A stretch of 64,000 nucleotides of DNA from JACCZX01 sp038216465. Its GTDB lineage: Bacteria > Pseudomonadota > Gammaproteobacteria > Burkholderiales > Burkholderiaceae_F. The notes under the pieces were generated by a model. It was not told the DNA's origin and ran no database searches. It worked only from the letters and a program-made list of their open reading frames with translations. The stretch is from the NCBI GenBank assembly GCA_038216465.1, contig JBBQQC010000016.1, positions 23,801-87,800 of the forward strand, written 5' to 3'. A program made the position numbers and the translations under genes. This document shows, piece after piece, positions 7,463 to 16,701 of the stretch (the first letter of the stretch is position 1; every line of letters starts with the position of its first letter).

Positions 7463-9188
7463 TATTCAGCGTACGGTCTTGTTGGTCATTTTTGGTTTTA
7501 CGTTGTTCATGTTGTGGGACAAATGGCAGGTCTACAACGGGCGAGCGCCGATGTTTGGCCCGGCACCTGCGCAAACAGCACCCGCGCAATCTGCGTCCTC
7601 GGCACCTGCGACCGCTGCAAGCGGAACGGCCAGTGGCGTGCCCCTCCCACCAGCTGCAGTGACGCCGTCCGCGGCGCAGAGCGCGCCCACCGATGCACCG
7701 CCTGCCATCGGCAAATCATCGCCGGTAGTAATCGAGACCGATATGCTGCGCGTGTCGATCGATCCGTTGGGCGCGGTCGTGTCGCGGGTGGAATTGCTGG
7801 GTCAACCCGCGGCCGCGGACTGGACCGCCAGCGGACTGATCGGTCTGGTGACAGGAAAAAGGCGCGACCCCAATGCCACCACCGTGCTGCTCGACGTCGG
7901 CCCGAACCGCGTGTACGTGGCACAGAGCGGAATCGTCGGCGGCAATTTCCCCAACCATCGAACGCCGTTTAGGCCGATTGACGGCCCCACGTCGCTGCTG
8001 CCCGGGCAGGATCAGCTTGAGGTTCGCTTCAGCGCAGAAAGCGGCGGCGTGCGTGTCGTAAAGAGTTACACCTTCCATCGGGGCCGTTACGACGCCGAAG
8101 TTCGGCACGAGATCGTCAATCTGACCGACCAGCCGCTGTCGCCGTCGGTGTACCTGCAGTTGACGCGCGATGGCAACAAGCCGGAAGGCGAGTCGGCGCT
8201 GTACTACGTTTACACCGGCCCGGCCGTGTTCACCGAGCAGGACAAGTTTCACAAAGTCGAGTTTTCTGCAATCGAAAAGAACAAGGCGCAGCTGCCGGCG
8301 CCTTCAGATGACGGCTGGATCGGGATGATTCAGCATTACTTCGTATCGGCCTGGGTGCCGCCGGTGGGTGTTCAGCGCGAGTATTACGCCCGCACCGTCG
8401 AAAAGAATCTTTATTCGATCGGCAGCATTGTTTCCATGCCCTCGTTGGCGCCGAACGCGAGGACCACTTCCCAATCGACGTTGTATGTGGGGCCGCAGAA
8501 CCAGCAGGTGCTCGAAAAGATCGCGCCCGGACTCGAGCGCGTGGTCGACTACGGATGGCTGACCGTTCTGGCGAAGCCGATTTACTCTCTGTTGTCTTTT
8601 CTGCACGGTATCGTCGGCAACTGGGGCTGGGCGATCGTGTTGTTGACGGTGCTGATTAAGGCGGCGTTTTATCCGCTGTCGGCCGCGAGCTACAAGTCGA
8701 TGGCGAAGATGAAGGAAGTCTCGCCGCGCATGATGAAGATTCGCGAACAGTACGGCGACGATAGGCAGAAGATGAACGTCGCGATGATGGAGATGTACAA
8801 GACCGAGAAGATCAATCCGCTCGGCGGCTGCCTGCCGATCCTGGTGCAGATTCCCGTGTTCATCGCGCTTTACTGGGTGCTGCTGGCGAGCGTCGAAATG
8901 CGCAACGCACCGTGGATTCTGTGGGTACAGGATCTCGCCACACCCGATTCGTGGCTCATCTTGCCGCTATTGATGATGGGAACCATGTGGATCCAGTACA
9001 AATTGAATCCGACACCGCCCGATCCGGTGCAGGCCAAGGTGATGATGCTGATGCCGCTGATCTTCGGAGTGATGTTCTTTTTCTTCCCCGCCGGTCTGGT
9101 GCTTTACTGGCTGACCAACAACATCCTGTCGATTGCGCAGCAGTGGTACGTCACGAGGCAGATTGCGAAGTCCAAGCGGCCGGGCTAG
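7452..9188 (+). CDS. yidC: Membrane protein insertase YidC
   Basis: Inner-membrane insertase that works alone or with SecYEG, for example on the ATP synthase c subunit. The 578-residue protein begins with the typical anchor MSTDIQRTVLLVIFGFTLFMLWDKW. An Ala/Pro-rich linker (about 35-90) and a large periplasmic beta-sandwich follow, and then the conserved five-helix core. The core has GNWGWAIVLLTVLIKAAFYP, the cytoplasmic MKEVSPRMMKIREQYGDD loop with 'KINPLGGCLPILVQIPVF', and the final FPAGLVLYWLTNN helix. Confidence 0.98.
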   Translation: MSTDIQRTVLLVIFGFTLFMLWDKWQVYNGRAPMFGPAPAQTAPAQSASSAPATAASGTASGVPLPPAAVTPSAAQSAPTDAPPAIGKSSPVVIETDMLRVSIDPLGAVVSRVELLGQPAAADWTASGLIGLVTGKRRDPNATTVLLDVGPNRVYVAQSGIVGGNFPNHRTPFRPIDGPTSLLPGQDQLEVRFSAESGGVRVVKSYTFHRGRYDAEVRHEIVNLTDQPLSPSVYLQLTRDGNKPEGESALYYVYTGPAVFTEQDKFHKVEFSAIEKNKAQLPAPSDDGWIGMIQHYFVSAWVPPVGVQREYYARTVEKNLYSIGSIVSMPSLAPNARTTSQSTLYVGPQNQQVLEKIAPGLERVVDYGWLTVLAKPIYSLLSFLHGIVGNWGWAIVLLTVLIKAAFYPLSAASYKSMAKMKEVSPRMMKIREQYGDDRQKMNVAMMEMYKTEKINPLGGCLPILVQIPVFIALYWVLLASVEMRNAPWILWVQDLATPDSWLILPLLMMGTMWIQYKLNPTPPDPVQAKVMMLMPLIFGVMFFFFPAGLVLYWLTNNILSIAQQWYVTRQIAKSKRPG

Positions 9189-9478
9189 CGGTTTCGCTGC
9201 CGTAAAAGAATTGCCGGCCACAGCCAGATGCTGACGGCCCACAGCAGCACGCGCATCGCAGAGAAGCGGCCGGCTTCGCCGCGCTGCGCGACGGCAAAGA
9301 CAACGGCGGCACCGCACACCACCCACAACACAAAGCCGGCGTACAGCAGCGCGCGCGTTTGATATTCGCCTCCCATCTGGCCAGCCGTCAGTGCGGCAAC
9401 CATAATCGACAGCAGCAGCGCCAGCACGACGGCGACAAGTGGCGGACCATAGTGGGTCAATGGGTCTTCTTCTGACAT
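9185..9478 (-). CDS. Small predicted three-helix membrane protein, function unknown
   Basis: A 97-residue minus-strand gene whose stop overlaps the yidC stop by four bases. From the ATG at 9476-9478 the protein starts MSEEDPLTHYGPP and shows three hydrophobic segments: about 13-33, 43-62 and 75-90. It ends in a basic tail (LLRQRNR). The spacing of Arg and Trp residues around hydrophobic blocks looks like a real inner-membrane protein rather than an antisense shadow. A longer in-frame start at 9640 would overlap the start of mnmE and gives a low-complexity N-terminus, so I rejected it. I do not recognise the family. Confidence 0.65.
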   Translation of the reverse strand: MSEEDPLTHYGPPLVAVVLALLLSIMVAALTAGQMGGEYQTRALLYAGFVLWVVCGAAVVFAVAQRGEAGRFSAMRVLLWAVSIWLWPAILLRQRNR

Positions 9479-9560
9479 CGTGCTTGGGCGGGCTGCTGCT
9501 GACCGGGCATGATCGTCCGCGTATTTTGCGCCGCATACGGCGACCGTAAACTCGCGCCCG

Positions 9561-10943
9561 ATGGTCAACACCGTGGCGGCCGATCCGATCGTTGCAATTG
9601 CCACCGGGCCCGGCCGCGGAGGCATCGGCATCGTTCGCATCTCCGGCGCGGCGATCGCGCCCGTGATCGCCGCGCTGCTCGGTCAACGAGCCGATCGTCT
9701 GTTGCCGCGCCACGCGCTGTACGCCGAGTTTCTCGCCGCGGACGGCGCCGAAATCGATCGCGGCATCGCACTGCATTTTCCGGCGCCGCATTCTTATACC
9801 GGCGAAAACGTACTGGAGCTGCAAGGTCATGGCGGGCCGGTGGTGCTGCGCATGCTGCTCGCGCGCTGCTTGCAGGCCGGTCGCTCGATCGGGCTGCGCA
9901 TTGCCGAACCGGGTGAATTCACGCAGCGCGCATTCCTGAACGACCGCCTCGATCTGGCCCAGGCCGAAGCGGTGGCGGACTTGATCGACGCTTCGACCGA
10001 GACCGCGGCGCGCGCTGCGGTTCGTTCACTGGCGGGAGAATTTTCGCTGCGCGCGCAGGCGTTAACGAGCGCGCTGATCGATTTGCGCATGCTGGTCGAG
10101 GCAACGCTCGATTTTCCGGAAGAAGAGCTCGATTTCCTGCAGCAGTCGGACGCCGTCGGGCGTCTGGGGCGCATCCGAGGCGATCTGGAGCTGTTGCTTA
10201 AGCAGGCGCGGCAGGGGGCGTTACTGCGTGAGGGGTTGAACGTGGTTCTGGTCGGCGCGCCCAACGTCGGGAAGTCGAGTCTCCTCAACGCGCTCGCCGG
10301 CGCCGATATCGCGATCGTTACCGCGATCCCCGGGACGACACGTGACCGCATCGCGCAGCCCATCGACATCGACGGCATTCCGCTGAACGTCATCGATACC
10401 GCGGGATTGCGCGAAGCGACCGACGAGGCGGAGCGGCTCGGAATTGCGCGCACGCTGTCCGAAGTAGAACACGCCGACGTGGTGGTGCATCTGATCGATG
10501 CGACGCAGTCCGTCGCTGATGCGGCCGTTTTAAAGCGCGTTGATGAGTGCATCGGCCGCGCCGTTCCGCTGCTGACTGTGGTCAACAAGATCGATCTGAT
10601 CGACGCTAAAGCGCGCGCCGAGCGCGAGCGCGTGTTCGTTTCTGCCAAAACCGGCGCCGGTATTGACCTGTTACGTGCCGAGCTAAAGCGCGTCGCCGGG
10701 TGGGAGCAGGAAACATCGGGTGCATCAGTTTTCATCGCACGCGAGCGGCACTTGCACGCGCTCTCCCTCGCGCGCGATCATCTGGCGCATGCCGCGCAGC
10801 ACGCGGCGCAGCGTGATTCGCAACTCGAACTGTTCGCGGAAGAGCTGCGCCTGGCGGGAGATGCGATCGGAGTCATCACCGGCGGAGTCTCCGCCGACGA
10901 TCTGCTCGGCGCGATCTTCAGTCGGTTTTGTATCGGCAAATGA
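9561..10943 (+). CDS. mnmE: tRNA modification GTPase MnmE
   Basis: GTPase that, with MnmG (32141 in this window), installs the (carboxymethyl)aminomethyl group at U34 of several tRNAs, using 5,10-methylene-THF. The 460-residue protein has the N-terminal folate-binding domain (IVAIATGPGRGGIGIVRISG; PHSYTGENVLELQGHGG). A helical domain with the inserted G domain follows, with P-loop GAPNVGKSSLLN near residue 231, G2/G3 'IPGTTRD' and DTAGLR, and NKIDL. It ends with the hallmark FCIGK tail containing the family's C-terminal Cys. Confidence 0.98.
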   Translation: MVNTVAADPIVAIATGPGRGGIGIVRISGAAIAPVIAALLGQRADRLLPRHALYAEFLAADGAEIDRGIALHFPAPHSYTGENVLELQGHGGPVVLRMLLARCLQAGRSIGLRIAEPGEFTQRAFLNDRLDLAQAEAVADLIDASTETAARAAVRSLAGEFSLRAQALTSALIDLRMLVEATLDFPEEELDFLQQSDAVGRLGRIRGDLELLLKQARQGALLREGLNVVLVGAPNVGKSSLLNALAGADIAIVTAIPGTTRDRIAQPIDIDGIPLNVIDTAGLREATDEAERLGIARTLSEVEHADVVVHLIDATQSVADAAVLKRVDECIGRAVPLLTVVNKIDLIDAKARAERERVFVSAKTGAGIDLLRAELKRVAGWEQETSGASVFIARERHLHALSLARDHLAHAAQHAAQRDSQLELFAEELRLAGDAIGVITGGVSADDLLGAIFSRFCIGK

Positions 10944-11153
10944 CTAGCGATTAATGGACTGACGACCGAGAAGCCCGAACAGCTCAGGCTCGGCGGCGAC
11001 GACAGCGCGTAGAAAGTATCGCGGCTGCGTCGGCCGGGTGATGTAGTAGCGTCCGCTGCGTGGCGGTTCGAGCGTAACCGTCAAATCCGCATCGCGGGCC
11101 GCCAAGCTCGGCGAGCGCGGCAACGGCAGCAACTCGAGAGTACGGTATAGCAC
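10944..11153 (-). CDS. Possible small protein, function unknown (weak call)
   Basis: A minus-strand frame between mnmE and the next gene encodes about 69 residues from a GTG at 11151-11153, or 90 from an ATG at 11214-11216 that would overlap the next gene. The stretch DLTVTLEPPRSGRYYITRP looks protein-like, and third codon positions are mostly G or C as in neighbouring genes. I see no good ribosome-binding site and no family resemblance. It may be a chance frame in 245 bases that otherwise carry only the upstream region of the 11189 gene. Confidence 0.3.
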   Translation of the reverse strand: MLYRTLELLPLPRSPSLAARDADLTVTLEPPRSGRYYITRPTQPRYFLRAVVAAEPELFGLLGRQSINR

Positions 11154-11188
11154 TGCCGCATCACGAGCGGCGCAGCCAAGGAGGCAGC

Positions 11189-13318
11189 ATGAACAGCAAT
11201 TCAACGCTCGGCGCACGCAGCGGCCGCGCTATCGCTACCTGCGTAGCGGTTTCATTGTCCACACTAGCGGCGTGCGGTAGCAGCGATGATTCACGCATAC
11301 CCGCACTGACGAATGTTCGGCCGTCATTTCTCGGCACGGTCATCACTGCAAGCTACAACGGCACCAGCGACGATTTGCTGACCGCGGGGCTCGGTTGGGA
11401 CGGGTTGCAAAATGCGACCGCGCCGACGCTGTCGGCCACACCGACTGCGCCTGAATTGCGACGCCGCGCGATCTACGTGAACTACCGCGCACTGGTCGAC
11501 CCCACCACCAATGGCGGCTACGGCGTGCTGTATGGTCCCAACGTGCCGCTCGACGGGGGCGCGCCGAACGCGACTCCGGGTGCCGGCAAGATTGCCGGCA
11601 CCGAGTATGTGGCCTACAGCCTCGATGCCAGCGGCAAAGCTGCGGCGACACTGATGGTGCAGATCCCGTCGACCTTCAATCAGGCCGCTGCGTGCATCGT
11701 CACCGGCACCTCGTCGGGTTCGCGCGGTGTTTACGGCGCGGTATCGGTGGCCGGTGAGTGGGGTTTGAAACGCGGCTGCGCAGTTGCGTACACCGACAAG
11801 GGCGGCGGCAACGGCGCGCATGAGCTCGATACGAATACGATCACCTTGATCAACGGGCTGACTGCCAATGCGGCCAGCGCCGGCAACGCTAGCCATTTCA
11901 CGGCCGCGATAACCGACGCGCAGCGCACCGGTTTTAGCACCACGAGCCCATTCCGCTACGCGTTCAAACACGCGCATTCGCAGGCGAATCCCGAAAAGGA
12001 CTGGGGCCTTTTTACGCGGCAGGCGGTCGAGTTCGCGCTGTGGGCGATGAACGAGCAATTTGCGTCGACGGTTCCCGGCACCAGCGAGAAGTTACGCTTA
12101 TATGTGGCGTCGAACACGCTGGTCATCGCGGCGTCCGTTTCCAATGGCGCCGGTGCTTCTATCGCCGCTGCCGAGGGCGACACCACCGGGCTGATCGATG
12201 CGGTCGTGGTTCAGGAGCCGCAGATCAATGTGACGGTGCCCGCGGGCCTGATCGTTGCGCGTGGAGGCGTCAACTATCCGACTCCAGCCATTGGACGCAC
12301 ACTGTATGACTACACGTCGCTCGCCAATATGCTACAGCCGTGCGCCGCGTACGCGCCCTCAGCAGCGGCATCGCCGTCGCTGGCGTTAGTTGCGATGGCG
12401 TCAGCGCAGAATCGATGCGGCGCGCTGGCCGCAAGCGGGGACGTGACCGGTGCTACCTTCAATACACAAGCGGAGGACGCGTTGACGCGCCTGCGCGACG
12501 CCGGATGGCAGCCCGAATCCGATCTGCTGCACGCAACGCACTGGGGTTTCCAGGCTACGACCGGCGTGGCCGTGGCCTACGCCAACGCTTATTCGCGCGC
12601 CAGCGTGCTGGATAACCTGTGCGGCTTCAGTTACGCCACCACAAGTGCGGGCGGCGTACCGGCGGCGGCGGCGACGTCACCGATGCTGACGTTGTTTGCG
12701 CTGGGCAACGGCGTTCCGCCGACCAATGGAATCAATGTCATTTACAACAATGCAGTCGGTGGCCCGATCAATCATCTGCTGGCCGACAACAACTTCGCGT
12801 TTCTCGGTGCGCAGTGCTTGCGGCAGCTCTGGACAACGTCGAGTGCAGCGGCAACTGCGGTCCAGGCCGGTGTTAATCAGGTGCTGGTCAATGGCAACCT
12901 GCGCGGCAAGCCGTCGATCATTGTGCACGGCCGTGCCGATGCGTTGGTGCCGGTTAACCATACGTCGCGTCCCTACTTTGGCGCTAATAAGTCGGTCGAG
13001 GGTGCTGCCAGCCGGTTGACGTATATCGAGGTCCTCAATGCGCAGCATTTTGAGGCATTCTTGCCGCTCGCCGGTTACGACACACGCTTTGTTCCGCTGC
13101 ATTACTACGGCACTCAGGCGTTGAACCTGATGTGGAACCATTTGCGCAACGGCGCCGCGCTGCCCGGCTCGCAAGTAGTGCGCACGACGCCGCGCGGCGG
13201 CACACCCGGTGCAGCACCGGCGATCACGACGGCCAACCTGCCGCCGATCGTGCTGAGCCCGGCCGCTGCTGATGCGATCAACTTCACCACGGGCAATACG
13301 GTACAGATTCCGAATTAG
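11189..13318 (+). CDS. D-(-)-3-hydroxybutyrate oligomer hydrolase (lipoprotein)
   Basis: Esterase of the 3HB-oligomer hydrolase family, which cleaves soluble oligomers of 3-hydroxybutyrate during polyhydroxybutyrate breakdown. The 709-residue length and conserved blocks fit the family (about 700 residues). A lipoprotein signal is visible (LSTLAACGSS, Cys at about 29), implying export to the periplasm or outer membrane. The nucleophile motif is S-N-G-A-G near residue 317, a G-x-S-x-G variant used by this family. The segments HGRADALVPVNH and LNAQHFEAF near the end probably hold the acid and the His. A strong terminator follows. Confidence 0.88.
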   Translation: MNSNSTLGARSGRAIATCVAVSLSTLAACGSSDDSRIPALTNVRPSFLGTVITASYNGTSDDLLTAGLGWDGLQNATAPTLSATPTAPELRRRAIYVNYRALVDPTTNGGYGVLYGPNVPLDGGAPNATPGAGKIAGTEYVAYSLDASGKAAATLMVQIPSTFNQAAACIVTGTSSGSRGVYGAVSVAGEWGLKRGCAVAYTDKGGGNGAHELDTNTITLINGLTANAASAGNASHFTAAITDAQRTGFSTTSPFRYAFKHAHSQANPEKDWGLFTRQAVEFALWAMNEQFASTVPGTSEKLRLYVASNTLVIAASVSNGAGASIAAAEGDTTGLIDAVVVQEPQINVTVPAGLIVARGGVNYPTPAIGRTLYDYTSLANMLQPCAAYAPSAAASPSLALVAMASAQNRCGALAASGDVTGATFNTQAEDALTRLRDAGWQPESDLLHATHWGFQATTGVAVAYANAYSRASVLDNLCGFSYATTSAGGVPAAAATSPMLTLFALGNGVPPTNGINVIYNNAVGGPINHLLADNNFAFLGAQCLRQLWTTSSAAATAVQAGVNQVLVNGNLRGKPSIIVHGRADALVPVNHTSRPYFGANKSVEGAASRLTYIEVLNAQHFEAFLPLAGYDTRFVPLHYYGTQALNLMWNHLRNGAALPGSQVVRTTPRGGTPGAAPAITTANLPPIVLSPAAADAINFTTGNTVQIPN

Positions 13319-13342
13319 CGAGTCTGAGCTCTGCTGTTGCAC

Positions 13343-13372
13343 AGCCGCCGCGGGCTTCCCGGGCGGCTTTTT
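13343..13372 (+). terminator. Rho-independent terminator after the oligomer hydrolase gene
   Basis: A GC-rich hairpin (AGCCGCC, one bulged base, then CGGG, loop of three, CCCGGGCGGCT) is followed at once by a run of T. It lies 25 bases past the stop codon at 13318. Confidence 0.85.
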
Positions 13373-13493
13373 CTCGCCAATCGACTGCTTTGAGCCGCGA
13401 GTCAGCACCGAGGCTGGCCGCGGTTGCTTTAGCATGCACGCCTCATTTGCAAACCCGCCTTGCGAACCGCGGTTTTGGTTCAAGTTACCGTGT

Positions 13494-14726
13494 ATGGCCG
13501 ATCAACCTTCCGCAACCGAACCCTCGCTTTCCCGCCTTGCAATCGACCGTGGTAGCCCGGTACCGCGCCGGCGCCGCTCGCTGTGGAAACGCTGGTGGGT
13601 CTGGGTAATCGCGCTGGTCGTGCTGGCCGCAATCGCGTTGGCGCTGGGCCGCCGTAATGCGCCACAAGCCGTGGAAATCGCGACTGTCGCTGCTGCTTAT
13701 CCGTCGACATCGGTAGCAGTGCTAAATGCGACCGGCCGTGTGGTCGCTGCGCGCCGCGCATCGGTTTCGTCAAAGGGCACCGGCCGCCTTGAGTGGCTTG
13801 GGGTGCAGGAGGGCCAGCGCGTCACCGAAGGCGACATCATTGCGCGGCTGGAGAATCGCGACGTCGCGGCGCAGCGCGAGCAAGCCGCGGCGCAGGTTCA
13901 GGTGGCGCGCGCCAATCTGGCGCAGGGACAGGCCGAGTTGGAAGATGCCGAGGCCGCGTACAAGCGAGCGCAGGATCTGGCCCGGCAGAAATTCATTGCC
14001 GGTTCCGCGCTCGATACGGCCGAGGCGCGCTACAACAAGCAGCGCGCGCAGATCGATACGTTGCGTGCACAGATCGCAGTAGCGCAGGCCAATTACAGGT
14101 CAACCGACGTGGCGTACGACCAGACGCTGATCCGCGCGCCTTTTACCGGAATCGTGCTGACAAAAAGCGCCAACGTGGGCGATATCGTGACTCCGTTTTC
14201 GGCGGCGGCGGGCACGACCGGCGCGGTGGTGACGATGGCGGACATGGAAACGCTCGAGGTAGAGGCCGATGTTTCTGAATCGGCGATCGCAAAAATAACG
14301 ATCGGCCAAGCTGCCGAGATTCAACTCGATGCGTTTCCCGATCTGCGCTTGCTCGGCGAAGTCAGCCGCATCGTGCCGACGGTAGATCGGAGCAAGGCCA
14401 CCTTGCTGGTCAAGGTGAAGTTTGTCGAGCACGATGCTCGCGTACTACCCGACATGAGCGCAAAGACGGCGTTTTTGTCGCGCGGTTTAAAGCCCGATGA
14501 GCGCACACCCGTCGCCGCGCTGCGCACCGACGCAATCGTCAAGCGCGACGCCCAGGACATGGTGTTTGTCGTCGGGAAGGACGACCAGGTCAAGCTCACG
14601 CCGGTTACGGTCGGCGCCAAGGTGGGAGATTTGGTGCGAGTCGATCTACCACCGGGCACGCGGGCTGTGATCGCGCCCCCGGCGCGCCTGGTCGACGGCG
14701 CTACCGTCGCCGCGGCCAAAAAGTAA
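13494..14726 (+). CDS. Periplasmic adaptor (membrane fusion) protein of a MacAB-type export system
   Basis: HlyD/MacA-family adaptor that bridges an inner-membrane ABC exporter and an outer-membrane channel. From the ATG at 13494 (MADQPSATEP) it has 410 residues. It has one N-terminal membrane anchor (WWVWVIALVVLAAIALAL, about 36-53), then a lipoyl half-motif (GTGRLEWLGVQEGQRVTEGD), an Ala/Gln/Arg-rich coiled-coil hairpin (about 125-200), the second lipoyl half (IRAPFTGIVL) and beta-barrel domains. Its stop overlaps the ATP-binding subunit's start. No outer-membrane factor gene is nearby, so the exporter would need one from elsewhere. The substrate cannot be told. Confidence 0.88.
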   Translation: MADQPSATEPSLSRLAIDRGSPVPRRRRSLWKRWWVWVIALVVLAAIALALGRRNAPQAVEIATVAAAYPSTSVAVLNATGRVVAARRASVSSKGTGRLEWLGVQEGQRVTEGDIIARLENRDVAAQREQAAAQVQVARANLAQGQAELEDAEAAYKRAQDLARQKFIAGSALDTAEARYNKQRAQIDTLRAQIAVAQANYRSTDVAYDQTLIRAPFTGIVLTKSANVGDIVTPFSAAAGTTGAVVTMADMETLEVEADVSESAIAKITIGQAAEIQLDAFPDLRLLGEVSRIVPTVDRSKATLLVKVKFVEHDARVLPDMSAKTAFLSRGLKPDERTPVAALRTDAIVKRDAQDMVFVVGKDDQVKLTPVTVGAKVGDLVRVDLPPGTRAVIAPPARLVDGATVAAAKK

Positions 14727-15526
14727 TGATGGACACGCGCGCAACGATCAGTGTGCGCGTGGACCCGTCGCTCGAAAATGGGCCACGTGAAAATGGTCCG
14801 AGCGACTATGGGCCGCCGGGGGCTCATCCGCCCGAGGCGCGGGCGCTGGTTCAGATCGCGCGGCTGTCCAAAGGTTACGTGCGAGGCGGACATCAAGTAC
14901 CCGTTTTGACCGACATCAATCTGACGATCTACGAGCGCGATTTCGTGGCGCTGATGGGTCCATCGGGGTCGGGCAAGAGCACGCTGCTCAACCTGATCGC
15001 TGGCATCGACAAGCCCGACGCTGGAACGCTGCTGATCGCGGACGAAGACATCACGGGCTTCAACGACACCGAGCTCGCCGACTGGCGCGCGCGCACGGTC
15101 GGATTTGTATTTCAGTTTTACAACTTGATGCCGGTACTCACCGCCTTCGAGAACGTCGAGCTGCCGCTGCAGTTGACTTCCCTGTCGCGCGCCGAGCGGC
15201 GCGAGCGCGTCGAGCTGCTGCTGTCGATGGTTGGATTGACGGATCGCAGCAAGCACTATCCAAACGAACTATCAGGTGGGCAGCAGCAGCGGGTGGCGAT
15301 TGCGCGCGCTCTGGTGACCGATCCATTGCTGGTCATTGCCGACGAGCCGACCGGCGATCTGGACCGGCAATCGGCAGCGGACATTCTGAGGCTGCTCGAC
15401 CGCCTTAACCTCGAGCTCGGCAAGACGATCGTGATGGTGACGCACGATCCACGCGCTGCCGAGGCCGCGCACCACCTGATCTATCTCGACAAGGGCCAGT
15501 TGACCGATACGGCGCCTAGTCACTAG
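14726..15526 (+). CDS. ABC exporter ATP-binding protein (MacB/LolD type)
   Basis: Cytoplasmic ATPase for the two permeases that follow. Walker A GPSGSGKST is near residue 77, signature LSGGQQQR near 181, and Walker B LLVIADEPTGDLD near 203. The His switch is in VTHDPRA. The PTGDLD ending is typical of the MacB/LolD/FtsE group. The first 45 or so residues are an unusual Pro/Gly-rich extension with ENGP repeated, before the usual start at VQIARLSKGY. A later start is possible, but the ATG at 14726 overlaps the previous stop (TAATG), which favours it. Confidence 0.93.
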   Translation: MMDTRATISVRVDPSLENGPRENGPSDYGPPGAHPPEARALVQIARLSKGYVRGGHQVPVLTDINLTIYERDFVALMGPSGSGKSTLLNLIAGIDKPDAGTLLIADEDITGFNDTELADWRARTVGFVFQFYNLMPVLTAFENVELPLQLTSLSRAERRERVELLLSMVGLTDRSKHYPNELSGGQQQRVAIARALVTDPLLVIADEPTGDLDRQSAADILRLLDRLNLELGKTIVMVTHDPRAAEAAHHLIYLDKGQLTDTAPSH

Positions 15527-15536
15527 AGATTGACCG

Positions 15537-16697
15537 ATGTTGTTCTTCCTCAACCTGGTTTTCCGCAATGTGTTTCGCGCCAAGCTGCGCACGACGCTGA
15601 CGATCGTCGGGCTGGTGATTGCAACACTGGCGTTCGGGCTGCTGCAAACCGTCGTGCGCGCGTGGTATGTCGGGTCCGACGCAGCATCGGCAACGCGGTT
15701 GATCACGCGCAATGCGATCTCGCTGACTTTCGCGATGCCCATTTACTACCGCGACAAGATCCGCGCCGTACCGGGTGTGACGGCCGTGTCGGTGTCCAAC
15801 TGGTTTGGCGGCGTCTACAAGGATCCGAAGAATTTCTTCGCGCAGTTTGCGGTCGATGCGCCGACCTACTTTCCGATGTTTCCGGAGTTCTTGTTTCAGC
15901 CCGACGAATATCAGTCTTTCATGCGCGATCGCCGCGGCGCTGCCATCGGCCGCCAGCTGGCCGACCTGTACGGCTTCAAGATCGGCGACTCGATTCCGCT
16001 GAAGAGCGGAATTTATCCCGGCACCTGGGAATTCAACGTGCGCGCGATCTACGACGCGAAGGACGAAACGACGATCACGCGACAGATGTATTTTCACTAC
16101 GACTACTTGAACGAGCAGCTGAAACTGGTGTCGCCCCGACGTGGCGATTTCGCCGGCGTTTTCGTGGTAGGCATCAATGAAGGGCCGTCGGCGCCCGATA
16201 TTTCGCGCGCGATCGATGCCCAGTTCAAGAATTCGCTGGCGGAAACGCTGACCGAGACAGAAAAGGCCTTCACGCTGAGCTTCGTGGCAATGGTGGAAAC
16301 CATCATCACCGCGATCGAAGGCGTCAGTTATGTCGTCATCCTGATCATCATGGCCGTCGCCGCCAACACGATGGCGATGACCGCCCGCGAGCGGCTCTCC
16401 GAGTACGCGACTCTAAAGGCGCTCGGTTTCAAGCCCGGCAGGGTCGCTGCGATGATCATGGGCGAGGCGTTTTTGCTGGCGATCGTCGGTGCCGGCATCG
16501 GGATGCTGCTGACGCCGCTTGTGGTGCGGGTGTTTCACGCGGTGACAATCAGCGTTTTTGCCAAGATGCCGCTGGTCGCGCACACTTTTTATCTGCAGGC
16601 GGCGTGCGCCGTGGTCGTCGGCCTGGTCGCGGGCATCGTGCCGGCTATTCGTGCGGCGCGCGTGAAGATCGTCGACGGCCTGCGGCACATCGGTTAA
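15537..16697 (+). CDS. ABC exporter permease, FtsX/MacB type (first)
   Basis: Inner-membrane subunit of 386 residues with the FtsX/MacB layout. One N-terminal helix follows NVFRAKLRTTLTIVGLVIATLAFG, a periplasmic domain of about 220 residues comes next, and then three helices with the conserved cytoplasmic motif 'LSEYATLKALGFKPG'. It starts 10 bases after the ATPase gene and shares its operon. The second permease (16702) is related in layout but clearly diverged, so the transporter is probably a heterodimer on one type of ATPase. Confidence 0.9.
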   Translation: MLFFLNLVFRNVFRAKLRTTLTIVGLVIATLAFGLLQTVVRAWYVGSDAASATRLITRNAISLTFAMPIYYRDKIRAVPGVTAVSVSNWFGGVYKDPKNFFAQFAVDAPTYFPMFPEFLFQPDEYQSFMRDRRGAAIGRQLADLYGFKIGDSIPLKSGIYPGTWEFNVRAIYDAKDETTITRQMYFHYDYLNEQLKLVSPRRGDFAGVFVVGINEGPSAPDISRAIDAQFKNSLAETLTETEKAFTLSFVAMVETIITAIEGVSYVVILIIMAVAANTMAMTARERLSEYATLKALGFKPGRVAAMIMGEAFLLAIVGAGIGMLLTPLVVRVFHAVTISVFAKMPLVAHTFYLQAACAVVVGLVAGIVPAIRAARVKIVDGLRHIG

Positions 16698-16701
16698 CGC
16701 G

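Noticed and set aside
9479..9640. Longer N-terminus for the small membrane protein (start at 9640)
   Set aside because: It would overlap mnmE's start and adds only low-complexity sequence; the ATG at 9478 gives a normal membrane protein.
12677..13483. Minus-strand frame opposite the oligomer hydrolase end
   Set aside because: It runs through the strong plus-strand terminator and has no recognisable domain.
14775..14795. CACGTGAAAAT in the ABC ATPase gene as a second parS
   Set aside because: Only the inner CACGTGAAA matches; the left arm does not, and it is coding DNA.
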